From Wenyingzhuangia gilva (GTDB lineage Bacteria; Bacteroidota; Bacteroidia; Flavobacteriales; Flavobacteriaceae), in NCBI RefSeq assembly GCF_030519655.1, contig NZ_JAUMIT010000004.1, forward strand, positions 282,562 through 346,561: a stretch of 64,000 bases of DNA, written 5' to 3'. A program made the translations under genes and the position numbers. Positions 27,643 to 36,057 of this stretch are shown here, in pieces. Under the pieces are notes generated by a model, which was given only the letters and a program-made list of their open reading frames with translations, had not been told where the DNA came from and ran no database searches. The first letter of the stretch is position 1. Each line of letters begins with the position of its first letter.

Positions 27643-29781
27643 TTAAAAAACAGGTTCTAAGTTTTCCCATTTTACCTTCCATTTTCCATTTTTAGGAAAA
27701 CCAGGGTTTTCTACAGAACATCCATCCCAACCAGCACACATCATGGCAACAGTTTGTAACAAACCTCCATTTCCAGGCAAATAAATTCGCAAACGATCAT
27801 CTTGATAATTATGACCATTTTTTAAATAGGTGTTTTTTTGAACATCTTTTAATAACAAATCTAAAGCTAGTGCTGGTTTTCCCAAACGAACAGCAGACAT
27901 AGAAGACATAGGATAATCCCATCCCCAAGTGTTAGGCCAATCCCATTTTTTGGCAATTACTTCTAAAGTAGATTCCATGATTTTTGGATCAATTTTATCC
28001 CAATGAGGTAAAATTCCATAAGCTCCTAAAACCATTGGATGATCTCTCATCAATTCAATATCGTTATAAGATTCCGTAGCTCCTTGAATCCCTAAATACA
28101 ATCCATCAGCTTGATCTGGAGTGGCAAGATTCATTCTAACTTTTTCCCATTTTTCATTTTTAGGTTTCTCTAATCTTTTTAACCAATTCTGAGCAGTAGT
28201 TAATCCCCAATACCAATAAGCCAACTCAAAAGGAGGATTATAAGTTGTAGTTCTTTCCCAATGTTCTTGAGCAGGAATTAAAGGTGGAGCAAGATCAAAT
28301 TGTTTTTTTTCGTCATTCCAAATTGGGAAATCAGCCATAAAGTTTGCAGTTTCTACAATTAATGCTTCATATTTTTTTAAAGTTTCAGGTGATTTGTTTT
28401 GACGGTACATTTGCTCTGCCAACCAAATAATATGAGGTTGTTGCCAAATTAAATAAGACCCTACAGAAGAGGGACTGTTTTCTCCATCAGGACCAATCAT
28501 TTTTGGCCACCTAACTCCTTCGTATCCTTGGTCTAAAGCCGTTTGTTTGGCTTTTTCCATCATGTCAAAATAATAATCTAATTGTTGTTCTATTAATGCT
28601 CCACGTTGCCATTGTGCAAAATGTGCCACATGCCACCAATGCATTTCTAAGTGAAATTTACCAAACCAACTGTTAAATGTTAAACCTGTTTCTGCCGGAG
28701 GTAAATCTCCTGTGCTTTGAATTTTAGTTAAGTATTGAGATAAAATCACTCTTCTTTCTAATTCTTTAGCTCTCTCATCTGTACAAGCTCCAAAATCTAC
28801 AAATCCACCTTTAGACCAATAACTGTGATAAGCTGTTTTACTATTTTCTTCGGTGCTTTTAAAAGTTGGAACATTGTTCGTAATTTCATCAGGAGAAAAC
28901 TGACAAGAAAACTGAATTTGATCTTCGTTTTTGTTTGATAATTTAAATTGATGTTTGTCTGTTTGAGTTATTTCTGAGTTTCCTTGCCAATCAATTTCTA
29001 CAAAGTAATCATCGTTGTCAAGTTGTCTTTTTAGAGTGATGTTATTATTGTTTTGATTTATAATATCACTCTTATGAGTATCAACATTTTGCATATCAAT
29101 TCCGCTACCTGTATGCGCAATTTTTGGTGCTGGAAAATTCCATTCTACAGAAAGTTGTCCTTTTTTAATTAAAGGTGACTTAACATTTACAGCCACCAAA
29201 TCATTTTCTTGATGCGAGTAAACTTCTACATGAACAGGTTGGTTATCAAAAGTAAAATCTGAAGTAATTTTTCCTGTCCATAAATCTAATTCGTGTGTTG
29301 GATTTTTGATGTCAGAAAGTTTCGCCTTTGTTCCATCTTTAAAATGCAAATCAAAACCAATCAATCCTAAATGAATTTTGTGGGCATTTTCTCTAAAATA
29401 ATCACAAGCTTCTTTAGCTCTTTCATTGTCTTTTATTTGATGGCGATAAGGAACTTTTCTTCCTTCAACCTCAAAGTATTTAAGGGTTTCTTCCCAAGTA
29501 TAATTTTCTGTATTGGGTAAAGTATGCCATCCCCAGTTAGACATGGTTCCTAAAGAAACACCATTGTCATATTCTGCCCAAAAGGTTTGTAATCCTGTAA
29601 TATCAGTAGTAAAAGTAAAATTTCCATTTCCAACAGAAAGTGATGCTAAAGTATCTACTTCTTTAATCACAACATTGTTTCGGGTAACAACTTCTTTTCT
29701 GTTGATTAGCGTGTCTTCTTTTTTAGAATTAGTACAAGCAATAATTCCTAAAAATAAGAGACTAAGGATTCCTTTTTTCAT
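27643..29781 (-). CDS. Lipoprotein with six-hairpin glycosidase fold
   Basis: 712 residues with a lipoprotein leader (LSLLFLGIIAC-TNSK). The N-terminal beta domain opens SVGNGNFTFTTDITGLQTF, a pattern shared by GH65/GH95-like proteins. The C-terminal ~370 residues contain TGLTFNSWFGKFHLEMHWWH, YEGVRWPKMIGPDGENSPS and YPMSSMSAVRLGKPALAL, typical of an (alpha/alpha)6 catalytic barrel, with a candidate acidic residue in EMHWWH. I cannot name the family. It heads the leftward run with the DUF4450-like, dienelactone hydrolase, GH43-like and cutC genes. A candidate operator matching the one near the rhamnose genes lies about 75 bp upstream of the start, so the substrate may contain rhamnose. Confidence 0.7.
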   Translation of the reverse strand: MKKGILSLLFLGIIACTNSKKEDTLINRKEVVTRNNVVIKEVDTLASLSVGNGNFTFTTDITGLQTFWAEYDNGVSLGTMSNWGWHTLPNTENYTWEETLKYFEVEGRKVPYRHQIKDNERAKEACDYFRENAHKIHLGLIGFDLHFKDGTKAKLSDIKNPTHELDLWTGKITSDFTFDNQPVHVEVYSHQENDLVAVNVKSPLIKKGQLSVEWNFPAPKIAHTGSGIDMQNVDTHKSDIINQNNNNITLKRQLDNDDYFVEIDWQGNSEITQTDKHQFKLSNKNEDQIQFSCQFSPDEITNNVPTFKSTEENSKTAYHSYWSKGGFVDFGACTDERAKELERRVILSQYLTKIQSTGDLPPAETGLTFNSWFGKFHLEMHWWHVAHFAQWQRGALIEQQLDYYFDMMEKAKQTALDQGYEGVRWPKMIGPDGENSPSSVGSYLIWQQPHIIWLAEQMYRQNKSPETLKKYEALIVETANFMADFPIWNDEKKQFDLAPPLIPAQEHWERTTTYNPPFELAYWYWGLTTAQNWLKRLEKPKNEKWEKVRMNLATPDQADGLYLGIQGATESYNDIELMRDHPMVLGAYGILPHWDKIDPKIMESTLEVIAKKWDWPNTWGWDYPMSSMSAVRLGKPALALDLLLKDVQKNTYLKNGHNYQDDRLRIYLPGNGGLLQTVAMMCAGWDGCSVENPGFPKNGKWKVKWENLEPVF

Positions 29782-29837
29782 AGTTTGATTTTTTTGGTAT
29801 TAAATAACAATCGATTTTTATGATTTTTAAAAATAAA

Positions 29838-29867
29838 AGGATGCTGGTTGTTTTCCATCCTGTACCG
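29838..29867. promoter_or_regulatory. Candidate operator upstream of the glycosidase operon
   Basis: AGGATG (29838-29843) and CATCCT (29856-29861) form a dyad with a 12-nt spacer. ATCCTGTAC (29857-29865) is identical to 2790-2798 next to the rhamnose aldolase gene. A shared regulator is inferred. Confidence 0.35.
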
Positions 29868-30051
29868 TTAGGTAATTTTTATATGATTATGATGTTTATA
29901 GTTTTAAAATTATGAATCATATATTTATATTGTAGATTCTTTGTTAAAACAACGATCAAAAGTAAGTTTTAAAGGATTTTAGAAAGAGTAAAATAGTCTT
30001 GAAAATACATGAAAATTGTGCAGTTAATGTCAAATATAAAATGATAAAACA

Positions 30052-30084
30052 TAAAAAAAAAGGGACTATTAAAGTCCCTTTTTT
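30052..30084. terminator. Terminator after the S37-type peptidase gene
   Basis: AGGGACT (30061-30067) pairs with AGTCCCT (30073-30079) between A and T runs. The remainder of the 29788-30100 gap holds no gene. Confidence 0.8.
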
Positions 30085-30100
30085 AGATGAAAAGTATTGT

Positions 30101-31390
30101 TTAATGTTCAATTTTTATTGATAACCATTTTTCAAGGGTAGAAATAAACTCTTCTTTTTCAGAAGTATTCATTCCTTTAATTCTTGCATTACCATGATGT
30201 TTGTTTTTTAAAATAAACCATTTAGAGTTTACCTTATTACTAAGAGGAACAGCACTAGCAGTCCAAGTATCATTTCCTCCATAAATATAAATAATATAAT
30301 CTCCTTTCTTCTTTAACCATTTGTTTGTTTTTTCTAATATTTCTCCATTAAAAGGTTCTTCCATTTTAAAAGTAAAAAATAAAGCCATTGGATTTTTATC
30401 CGTTGGTAAGTCAACCAATAAATCTTTAAATTTACTAGTTTCATAACCATAATATCCCATTTCGGTTGCTGCTTGGTAATAGTGAGAATTGTATTTTTCT
30501 ATAGATTGATCGCTAAAAAAAGTTAGATCACAAACTTCGATAAAGTATTTGGTGATTTCTTCTATAGATGCTTTTTTTGTTGGAATTTCATCACAACTAG
30601 CACCCCATTGCCAAAAAGAAAAAGGATATTCCATAACCGCATATTCAAAAGCTTCTCCAATAGTTAAATAAGAATATTTAGCTCCAGCTCCCATGCTGTA
30701 GAATTTTAAAAGGGGTAATATTTTGTCACGATTTTTTAAGATTTGAATCTGAAAGTCTTTAATTTTTTGACGACATTCATCAGTACCAACAGTATTTAAA
30801 AATTCATAAATTCTAGGTTCTTCAAAAGTATTATTTATTGGAGCCACATAAGGCACGCTAACATCAACATCATTAGGATAAAAATATCGATAGAAGATAG
30901 TAGTTGCTCCACCTTTACTAATTCCCGTACTGATCCATTTTTTAGGATAAATATCTTTAAAAATTTCCTTTATATGATGTAAATCTGCAGTCGCTTGTTC
31001 TATATTTAAGTATTTGTAGTTTAGGCTATCTGGCATACTTTCTCCAAAAAATCTATGTTCAACTAAAATTTGATTGGCTTTTAATAAATCAGTTAACTCA
31101 TAAATCCCATTGTTATTAACTTGATAACCAGCAGTCACGATTACAGTTGGTTGCTCAAAACTTTTATGTGACAGATATACTTTTTGAGTAAAGAAACCTT
31201 TACTAGGATCATTATGATCAATAGGTTGTTTTACTTTTAAAACATAATTAGAATTGTAATTTTTAGTATTTGAAATTTGTTGGTAGGTTACTTCTGGTAA
31301 TAAGTTTAAATCATCCTTAATTTGATTTTTTTGTGCCTGACCATATATAGAAACAATTAATAATAAATATAAAACAATGTTTTTTTTCAT
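30101..31390 (-). CDS. Secreted S37-type (PS-10) tripeptidyl aminopeptidase-like serine peptidase
   Basis: 429 residues with a signal peptide (VLYLLLIVSIYGQAQ). It is an alpha/beta-hydrolase-type peptidase. Seen are PIDHNDPSKGFFTQKVYLSHK near the N-terminus, LVEHRFFGESMPDS (~110), the nucleophile motif GISKGGATTIFYRYFYP (~155) and GGNDTWTASAVP with the acid residue near residue 375. The pattern matches the PS-10/S37 group of Streptomyces and Bacteroidota rather than S28 proteins. It probably trims peptides in the periplasm or outside the cell. It stands alone between the glycan operon and the thiamine genes. Confidence 0.82.
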   Translation of the reverse strand: MKKNIVLYLLLIVSIYGQAQKNQIKDDLNLLPEVTYQQISNTKNYNSNYVLKVKQPIDHNDPSKGFFTQKVYLSHKSFEQPTVIVTAGYQVNNNGIYELTDLLKANQILVEHRFFGESMPDSLNYKYLNIEQATADLHHIKEIFKDIYPKKWISTGISKGGATTIFYRYFYPNDVDVSVPYVAPINNTFEEPRIYEFLNTVGTDECRQKIKDFQIQILKNRDKILPLLKFYSMGAGAKYSYLTIGEAFEYAVMEYPFSFWQWGASCDEIPTKKASIEEITKYFIEVCDLTFFSDQSIEKYNSHYYQAATEMGYYGYETSKFKDLLVDLPTDKNPMALFFTFKMEEPFNGEILEKTNKWLKKKGDYIIYIYGGNDTWTASAVPLSNKVNSKWFILKNKHHGNARIKGMNTSEKEEFISTLEKWLSIKIEH

Positions 31391-31567
31391 GAGGTTTAAA
31401 TATGCTAAAAGTTAAAATGTTAATGTTACAATAAAACTAGTTTAGTTATTTTAATTAAAAAAGTAAAACATTACTATTATTGTTGATAGTAATTTTAAAT
31501 TCTATGTATATTTTTTAATCCACTAAAAAAATGATGCCTATTTTTACCCCTCTAATAATGAATAAAT

Positions 31568-31828
31568 ATGAAAGTTTCAATAGAATTAACTTTATTACCC
31601 TTACATAACAATTTTGAAGAACACATTATCAATTTTATCAAAAGATTAAGAGCCTCAGAATTTACAGTGTTAGAAAACCCAATGAGTACTCAGGTCTATG
31701 GAGATTATGATAAAGTGATGCCGTTCTTAACAGAAGAGATAAAAAAATCATTTGAAGATCAAGAAAATGTAGTGGTAAATTTAAAAATGGTAAAGTCTGA
31801 TAGAAGTAATTATGAACCACATTTTTAA
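31568..31828 (+). CDS. Thiamine-binding protein, MTH1187/YkoF-like
   Basis: 86 residues, a single ferredoxin-like domain. The pattern VSIELTLLPLHNNFEEHIINFI and MSTQVYGDYDKVMPFLTEEI matches the MTH1187 family (DUF77), cytoplasmic proteins shown in some members to bind thiamine or its hydroxymethylpyrimidine part. It overlaps the PnuC-type transporter gene by 17 bp and opens a rightward operon, which makes a thiamine salvage role likely. Confidence 0.85.
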   Translation: MKVSIELTLLPLHNNFEEHIINFIKRLRASEFTVLENPMSTQVYGDYDKVMPFLTEEIKKSFEDQENVVVNLKMVKSDRSNYEPHF

Positions 31829-32441
31829 ATTTTTTTTTAGTGCCTACGAACATACTCCTGTTGTAGACATTGTTTTAGAAGCCATTGCCTTTGTGTTTGG
31901 AATAGCCAGTGTGGTGTATTCTAAAAAAGAGAACATATTGGTGTATCCTGTGGGTTTGGTAGCTACAGTTATTACTGCTTATTTGCTTTATAAAGCTCAG
32001 TATTTTGGAGATATGATGATGAATTTTTACTATTCTGTCATGAGTATTTATGGATGGTGGAACTGGTCTAGAAAGAAAGATAACAAAAAAGTAATTCCCA
32101 TTTCTAGAACTACTTTTTTAGAAAAAATAATAGGAGTTTTACTAGTAATCATAACTATGGTTATTACCTATGAAGTGTATGAATATTTTGGATATCAAAT
32201 TAAACCAGAGAATTATATAGATATTTTTACTTCTGGAATTTTCTTTACTGGAATGTGGTATATGGCCAAGAAAAAAATAGAAAATTGGACCTTGTGGATT
32301 TTTGCTGATTTAATTACAGTTCCTCTTTATGCTTACAGAGGTTTAGGAATGTTATCCTTACAATATCTTATTTTTACAATACTAGCCGTACAAGGTTATT
32401 TAGCATGGAAAAAAAGCTTAGACAAGACCCCAGTAATTTAA
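31812..32441 (+). CDS. pnuT: PnuC-family transporter, probable thiamine transporter (PnuT)
   Basis: 209 residues with about seven membrane helices. Seen are FVFGIASVVYSKKENILVYP, YYSVMSIYGWWNW with the conserved aromatic pair, FTGMWYMAKKKIENWTLW and LYAYRGLGMLS, typical for PnuC vitamin carriers that work by facilitated diffusion and metabolic trapping. PnuC proteins next to thiamine genes in Bacteroidota are predicted thiamine carriers (PnuT). The DUF77 gene before it and the TPP riboswitch-controlled TonB receptor after the operon favour thiamine over nicotinamide riboside. The symbol rests on that context. Confidence 0.8.
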   Translation: MNHIFKFFFSAYEHTPVVDIVLEAIAFVFGIASVVYSKKENILVYPVGLVATVITAYLLYKAQYFGDMMMNFYYSVMSIYGWWNWSRKKDNKKVIPISRTTFLEKIIGVLLVIITMVITYEVYEYFGYQIKPENYIDIFTSGIFFTGMWYMAKKKIENWTLWIFADLITVPLYAYRGLGMLSLQYLIFTILAVQGYLAWKKSLDKTPVI

Positions 32442-32968
32442 TTAAAGTTGTGCTGTTTGGACCAGAATCAACTGGTAAAACGACCCTTTCTCGTCAGTTG
32501 GCGGAATATTATAAAACAGTTTGGGTACCCGAATTTTCTAGAAATTATTTACAAGAAAAATGGGATAAAGAGCATAAAGTTTGCGAAATAAAAGATATAG
32601 TTCCTATTGCTATTGGTCAAATGAAATTAGAAAATACTTTGGCTAAAACAGCAAATAAAATTTTGATTTGTGATACAGATTTACTTGAAACCAAGGTATA
32701 TTCAGAAGCCTATTATAATGGTTTTGTAGATGAATATGTTAAAAATGCAGCTATAGAGAATCAGTATGATTTGTATTTATTAACTTATATTGATGTTCCT
32801 TGGGAGGCTGATGATTTAAGAGATAGACCGGAACAAGCTGAAGAAATGTTTTTGGCTTTTGAAAATACTTTAAAAAAATATCAAAAACCTTATGTTGTAA
32901 TGAAAGGTGATAAGGAAACACGATTAAAAAATGCAATACAAGTAATAGATAGGTTGTTAAAAAAGTAA
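32405..32968 (+). CDS. NadR-like P-loop kinase/ATPase
   Basis: 187 residues. The Walker A motif FGPESTGKTTLSRQLAEYY (~18) and WVPEFSRNYL are typical of the ribosylnicotinamide-kinase domain of NadR; ICDTDLLETKVYSE and DDLRDRPEQ follow. There is no nucleotidylyltransferase or helix-turn-helix domain, so only the kinase part is present. It overlaps the transporter gene by 37 bp. Such kinases trap a vitamin imported by PnuC by phosphorylating it. In this thiamine-associated operon the substrate might be thiamine or nicotinamide riboside; sequence does not decide. Confidence 0.82.
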   Translation: MEKKLRQDPSNLIKVVLFGPESTGKTTLSRQLAEYYKTVWVPEFSRNYLQEKWDKEHKVCEIKDIVPIAIGQMKLENTLAKTANKILICDTDLLETKVYSEAYYNGFVDEYVKNAAIENQYDLYLLTYIDVPWEADDLRDRPEQAEEMFLAFENTLKKYQKPYVVMKGDKETRLKNAIQVIDRLLKK

Positions 32969-32973
32969 AGGAT

Positions 32974-33378
32974 ATGAACAAAGAAGAAATTGTAAAAGAG
33001 CTAAATTTTAAAGCTATCAGAAGTTCTGGGGCAGGAGGACAGCATGTAAACAAGGTTTCTTCTAAAGTTGAATTGACTTTTGATTTACAAAACTCTTATG
33101 CACTTTCAGACAGAGAAAAAGAATTATTGATAGAAAAATTATCCTCTAAGCTAACCAAAGAAAATCAGCTTGTATTGTTTTGTGATGAAAGTAGGTCTCA
33201 GCATAAAAATAAAGACCTTATTATTAAAAAGTTTTTGGAACTATTAACTCAAAATTTAATTCGTCCTAAAAAGAGAAGACCTACAAAACCTAGTAAATCT
33301 GCTATTCAAAAAAGAAAAGAGGGTAAACAGCGTAATGCTGAAAAGAAAAACTTAAGAAAAAAGCCAAATCACGATTAA
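32974..33378 (+). CDS. arfB: Alternative ribosome-rescue factor ArfB (peptidyl-tRNA hydrolase)
   Basis: 134 residues. The N-terminal domain carries RSSGAGGQHVNKVSSKVEL with the catalytic GGQ motif. The C-terminal tail is very basic (KKRRPTKPSKSAIQKRKEGK), as needed to enter the mRNA channel of stalled ribosomes. The length and absence of other release-factor domains fit ArfB/YaeJ. It follows the NadR-like gene by 5 bp, the last of the rightward operon. Confidence 0.94.
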   Translation: MNKEEIVKELNFKAIRSSGAGGQHVNKVSSKVELTFDLQNSYALSDREKELLIEKLSSKLTKENQLVLFCDESRSQHKNKDLIIKKFLELLTQNLIRPKKRRPTKPSKSAIQKRKEGKQRNAEKKNLRKKPNHD

Positions 33379-33420
33379 ATAATAATTCACTTTTAGGTTT
33401 TTAGTTCATAAAATACAGCG

Positions 33421-33585
33421 TATTTTTGCAGCGTTCTCATAAAGGGGTGCTAATTATAGTTTATTTGTTTTAGCGTGTTGAATTTAGGTTGTTAAAGCTT
33501 GAATTTTAAACTGTAAAATTTTGAACTAAATAATGGCTGAGATCATACCCAAAGAACCTAGAACAGGCAATGCTGTTTAGGGAAA
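33421..33585 (+). promoter_or_regulatory. TPP (thiamine pyrophosphate) riboswitch with its promoter
   Basis: The conserved THI elements appear in order: GGGGTGC (33444-33450), GGCTGAGATCATACCC (33534-33550), GAACCTAGAACAGG (33554-33567), TAATGC-like AATGCTG (33569-33575) and TAGGGA (33578-33583). The P3 arm is enlarged (about 80 nt, AT-rich). TATTTTTG at 33421-33428 matches the -7 promoter box. Downstream, TGTCATTAAT (33591-33600) can pair with AATAATGAC (about 33641-33649) ahead of a T-rich stretch, a possible terminator or expression platform. It would repress the TonB receptor when thiamine pyrophosphate is plentiful. Confidence 0.92.
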
Positions 33586-33676
33586 AAGAATGTCATTAAT
33601 AATGATATTCACAAAAAATTATTCAAAATAACTACAGGAATAATGACCTCTTTTTATTCGTTTTAAAATTTTTAAA

Positions 33677-35998
33677 ATGAAAAAAATATCTATTTTTTTA
33701 TTCTTGTTTGCAAGTATTTTTGCAAACGCCCAAAAATTTACACTCTCAGGAAGTGTTACCAACCAAAACAATGAAGCTTTATTAGGAGCCACGGTTTTAG
33801 TTTTAGATACGACTAAAGGAGGGTTAACAGATATAAATGGAGAATTTAGTGTTCAATTATCTAATGGAGATTATACTCTTCAAGTTTCTTATTTAGGGTA
33901 CAACACCGTTTCTAAAGATATCAAGTTATCTAAAAACACTTTTGTTTCATTCAAATTAGAACCAAATTCAACCGTATTAGAAGAAGTTTTGGTATCAGCA
34001 GTTAGGGCAAATTCTGATGTGCCAGTAACGTTTTCTAACATTTCTAAAAAGGAATTAGAAAAACGTAATTTGGGACAAGATATTCCCATATTGTTAAAAT
34101 ACACACCATCGGTGGTTTCTTCATCAGATGCAGGGGCTGGAGTAGGGTATACCTATATGAATATTCGTGGTTCTGATGCTACACGTATCAATGTTACAGT
34201 CAATGGTATTCCATATAATGATGCTGAAAGTCAAGGAAGTTTTTGGGTGAATTTAGGAGATTTTGCCTCTTCTACTCAGAATTTACAAATTCAGCGTGGA
34301 GTAGGAACATCAACCAATGGATCTGGTGCTTTTGGAGCCAGCATTAATATTTTAACAGATGCTGTTTCAGAAGAGGCTTCAGGTGAAATATCAAATTCTT
34401 TTGGTTCTTATAATACTAGAAAACATACGGTAAAATTCAGCACAGGAAAATTAAACGATCATATAGAAATTGCAGGACGTTTGTCTAATATTTATTCAGA
34501 TGGTTATGTTGATAGAGCATATACAGATTTAAAATCTTTTTATTTACAAGCCAGTTATACGGATGAAAATACGCTAATCAAAGCCATTACTTTTGGTGGA
34601 AAAGAAAAAACATACCAAGCATGGTATGGGTTGACAGCTGAGGAGTTAAAGGAAGATAGAAGGCAAAACCCTTATACTTATGATAATGAAGTGGATGATT
34701 ATACTCAAACTCATTATCAATTGCATTGGAATGAAAAGTTAAATCAAAATTGGTCAACAAATTTGGGGTTGAATTATACCAAAGGTGCTGGTTTTTTTGA
34801 ACAATATAAAGCAGACAAAGATGCGCAAGAATTTAATAATTTAATTATTGATGGTAGTGATTTGATTGTTAGACGTTGGTTAGATAATGATTTTTATGTA
34901 GCTAACTTTAGTACCAATTATAAGGTTGAAGGAGTAGATTTTATTACAGGAATTTCTTACTCTAATTACACAGGAGATCATTTTGGAGAAGTTATTTGGG
35001 GTAGTGATTTGGCCGCTAACACAAACATTAGAGATCGTTATTATTTTTCAGATGCAAAAAAATCAGATTTTTCAGTATTTGCTAAAACAACTTTAAGTTT
35101 AACAGAAAAGTTATCTAGTTATATAGATTTACAAGGTCGTTTTGTAGGTTACAAAACCAAAGGAATTACTTCTGATATTATTCCAATAGATGTTAATAAA
35201 AACTATAAATTTTTTAATCCAAAAGTTGGGTTAACATATAAAATGAATGCGAATAATAGTTTGTATGTTTCATATGCTAGAGCTAATAGAGAGCCTAACA
35301 GAAATGATTTTGAGTCAAATAATAATGTAAAACACGAAAAACTAAATGATTATGAATTGGGATGGCGTTTGAATGATGACAAAATTAAATTGAATAGTAA
35401 TATCTATTTTATGCAGTATAAAGATCAGTTAATTTTAACAGGAGGTCTTGATGGTACAGGTAATTATAAAAGAAAAAATGTAGATAATAGTTATCGTTTA
35501 GGTATTGAAATAGATGCAGATATTGAATTAACTCCTCAGATTTATTTACGTCCAAATATTGCTTTAAGCACCAATAAAATTAAAAACTTTATTCTTGATA
35601 GAGATAATATCATTACAAATATAGGAACTACAAATATTGCTTTTTCTCCAAATGTTGTTGCAGGAAATGCTTTTGTATATCAGCCAATTGCTTCATTTCA
35701 AATTTCTTTATTATCTAAATATGTTGGTGAACAATATTTGAGTAATACAGATACTAAGGCTTCTAAGTTAGAGGATTACTTTACAAGTGATTTAAATTTG
35801 GTGTATGAACTGAAAACAAAGTCAATTTTTGAATCAGTTTTATTTACTGGGTTGATTAATAATGTTTTTGATAAAGAATATGTAGATAGAGGTTATACTT
35901 ACTTAGATAATTGGTCTGGTCCAACTTCTTTTGAAGTTCAAGGATATTATCCACAAGCCACTAGAAACTTTTTAGTAGGAGTTACTTTAAAGTTTTAA
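33677..35998 (+). CDS. TonB-dependent outer-membrane receptor, probable thiamine/TPP uptake
   Basis: 773 residues. Signal peptide (FLFLFASIFANAQ), carboxypeptidase-regulatory-like domain (~20-105; LGATVLVLDTTKGGLTDING), plug domain (~115-230; YMNIRGSDATRINVTVNGIPYNDAESQG) and a 22-strand-type barrel ending in the aromatic strand FLVGVTLKF. No SusD partner follows, as usual for vitamin or siderophore receptors. The TPP riboswitch directly upstream and the PnuT-type gene in the preceding operon make thiamine or a phosphorylated derivative the likely ligand. Confidence 0.9.
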   Translation: MKKISIFLFLFASIFANAQKFTLSGSVTNQNNEALLGATVLVLDTTKGGLTDINGEFSVQLSNGDYTLQVSYLGYNTVSKDIKLSKNTFVSFKLEPNSTVLEEVLVSAVRANSDVPVTFSNISKKELEKRNLGQDIPILLKYTPSVVSSSDAGAGVGYTYMNIRGSDATRINVTVNGIPYNDAESQGSFWVNLGDFASSTQNLQIQRGVGTSTNGSGAFGASINILTDAVSEEASGEISNSFGSYNTRKHTVKFSTGKLNDHIEIAGRLSNIYSDGYVDRAYTDLKSFYLQASYTDENTLIKAITFGGKEKTYQAWYGLTAEELKEDRRQNPYTYDNEVDDYTQTHYQLHWNEKLNQNWSTNLGLNYTKGAGFFEQYKADKDAQEFNNLIIDGSDLIVRRWLDNDFYVANFSTNYKVEGVDFITGISYSNYTGDHFGEVIWGSDLAANTNIRDRYYFSDAKKSDFSVFAKTTLSLTEKLSSYIDLQGRFVGYKTKGITSDIIPIDVNKNYKFFNPKVGLTYKMNANNSLYVSYARANREPNRNDFESNNNVKHEKLNDYELGWRLNDDKIKLNSNIYFMQYKDQLILTGGLDGTGNYKRKNVDNSYRLGIEIDADIELTPQIYLRPNIALSTNKIKNFILDRDNIITNIGTTNIAFSPNVVAGNAFVYQPIASFQISLLSKYVGEQYLSNTDTKASKLEDYFTSDLNLVYELKTKSIFESVLFTGLINNVFDKEYVDRGYTYLDNWSGPTSFEVQGYYPQATRNFLVGVTLKF

Positions 35999-36013
35999 GA
36001 AATGTTTTAAACT

Positions 36014-36051
36014 AAAAAAATCCCATCAACTTATGTTGATGGGATTTTTTG
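36014..36051. terminator. Bidirectional terminator after the TonB receptor
   Basis: AAATCCCATCAAC (from 36018) pairs with GTTGATGGGATTT (to 36047), between A and T runs, shared with the convergent gene ending at 36058. Confidence 0.88.
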
Positions 36052-36057
36052 TATGGA

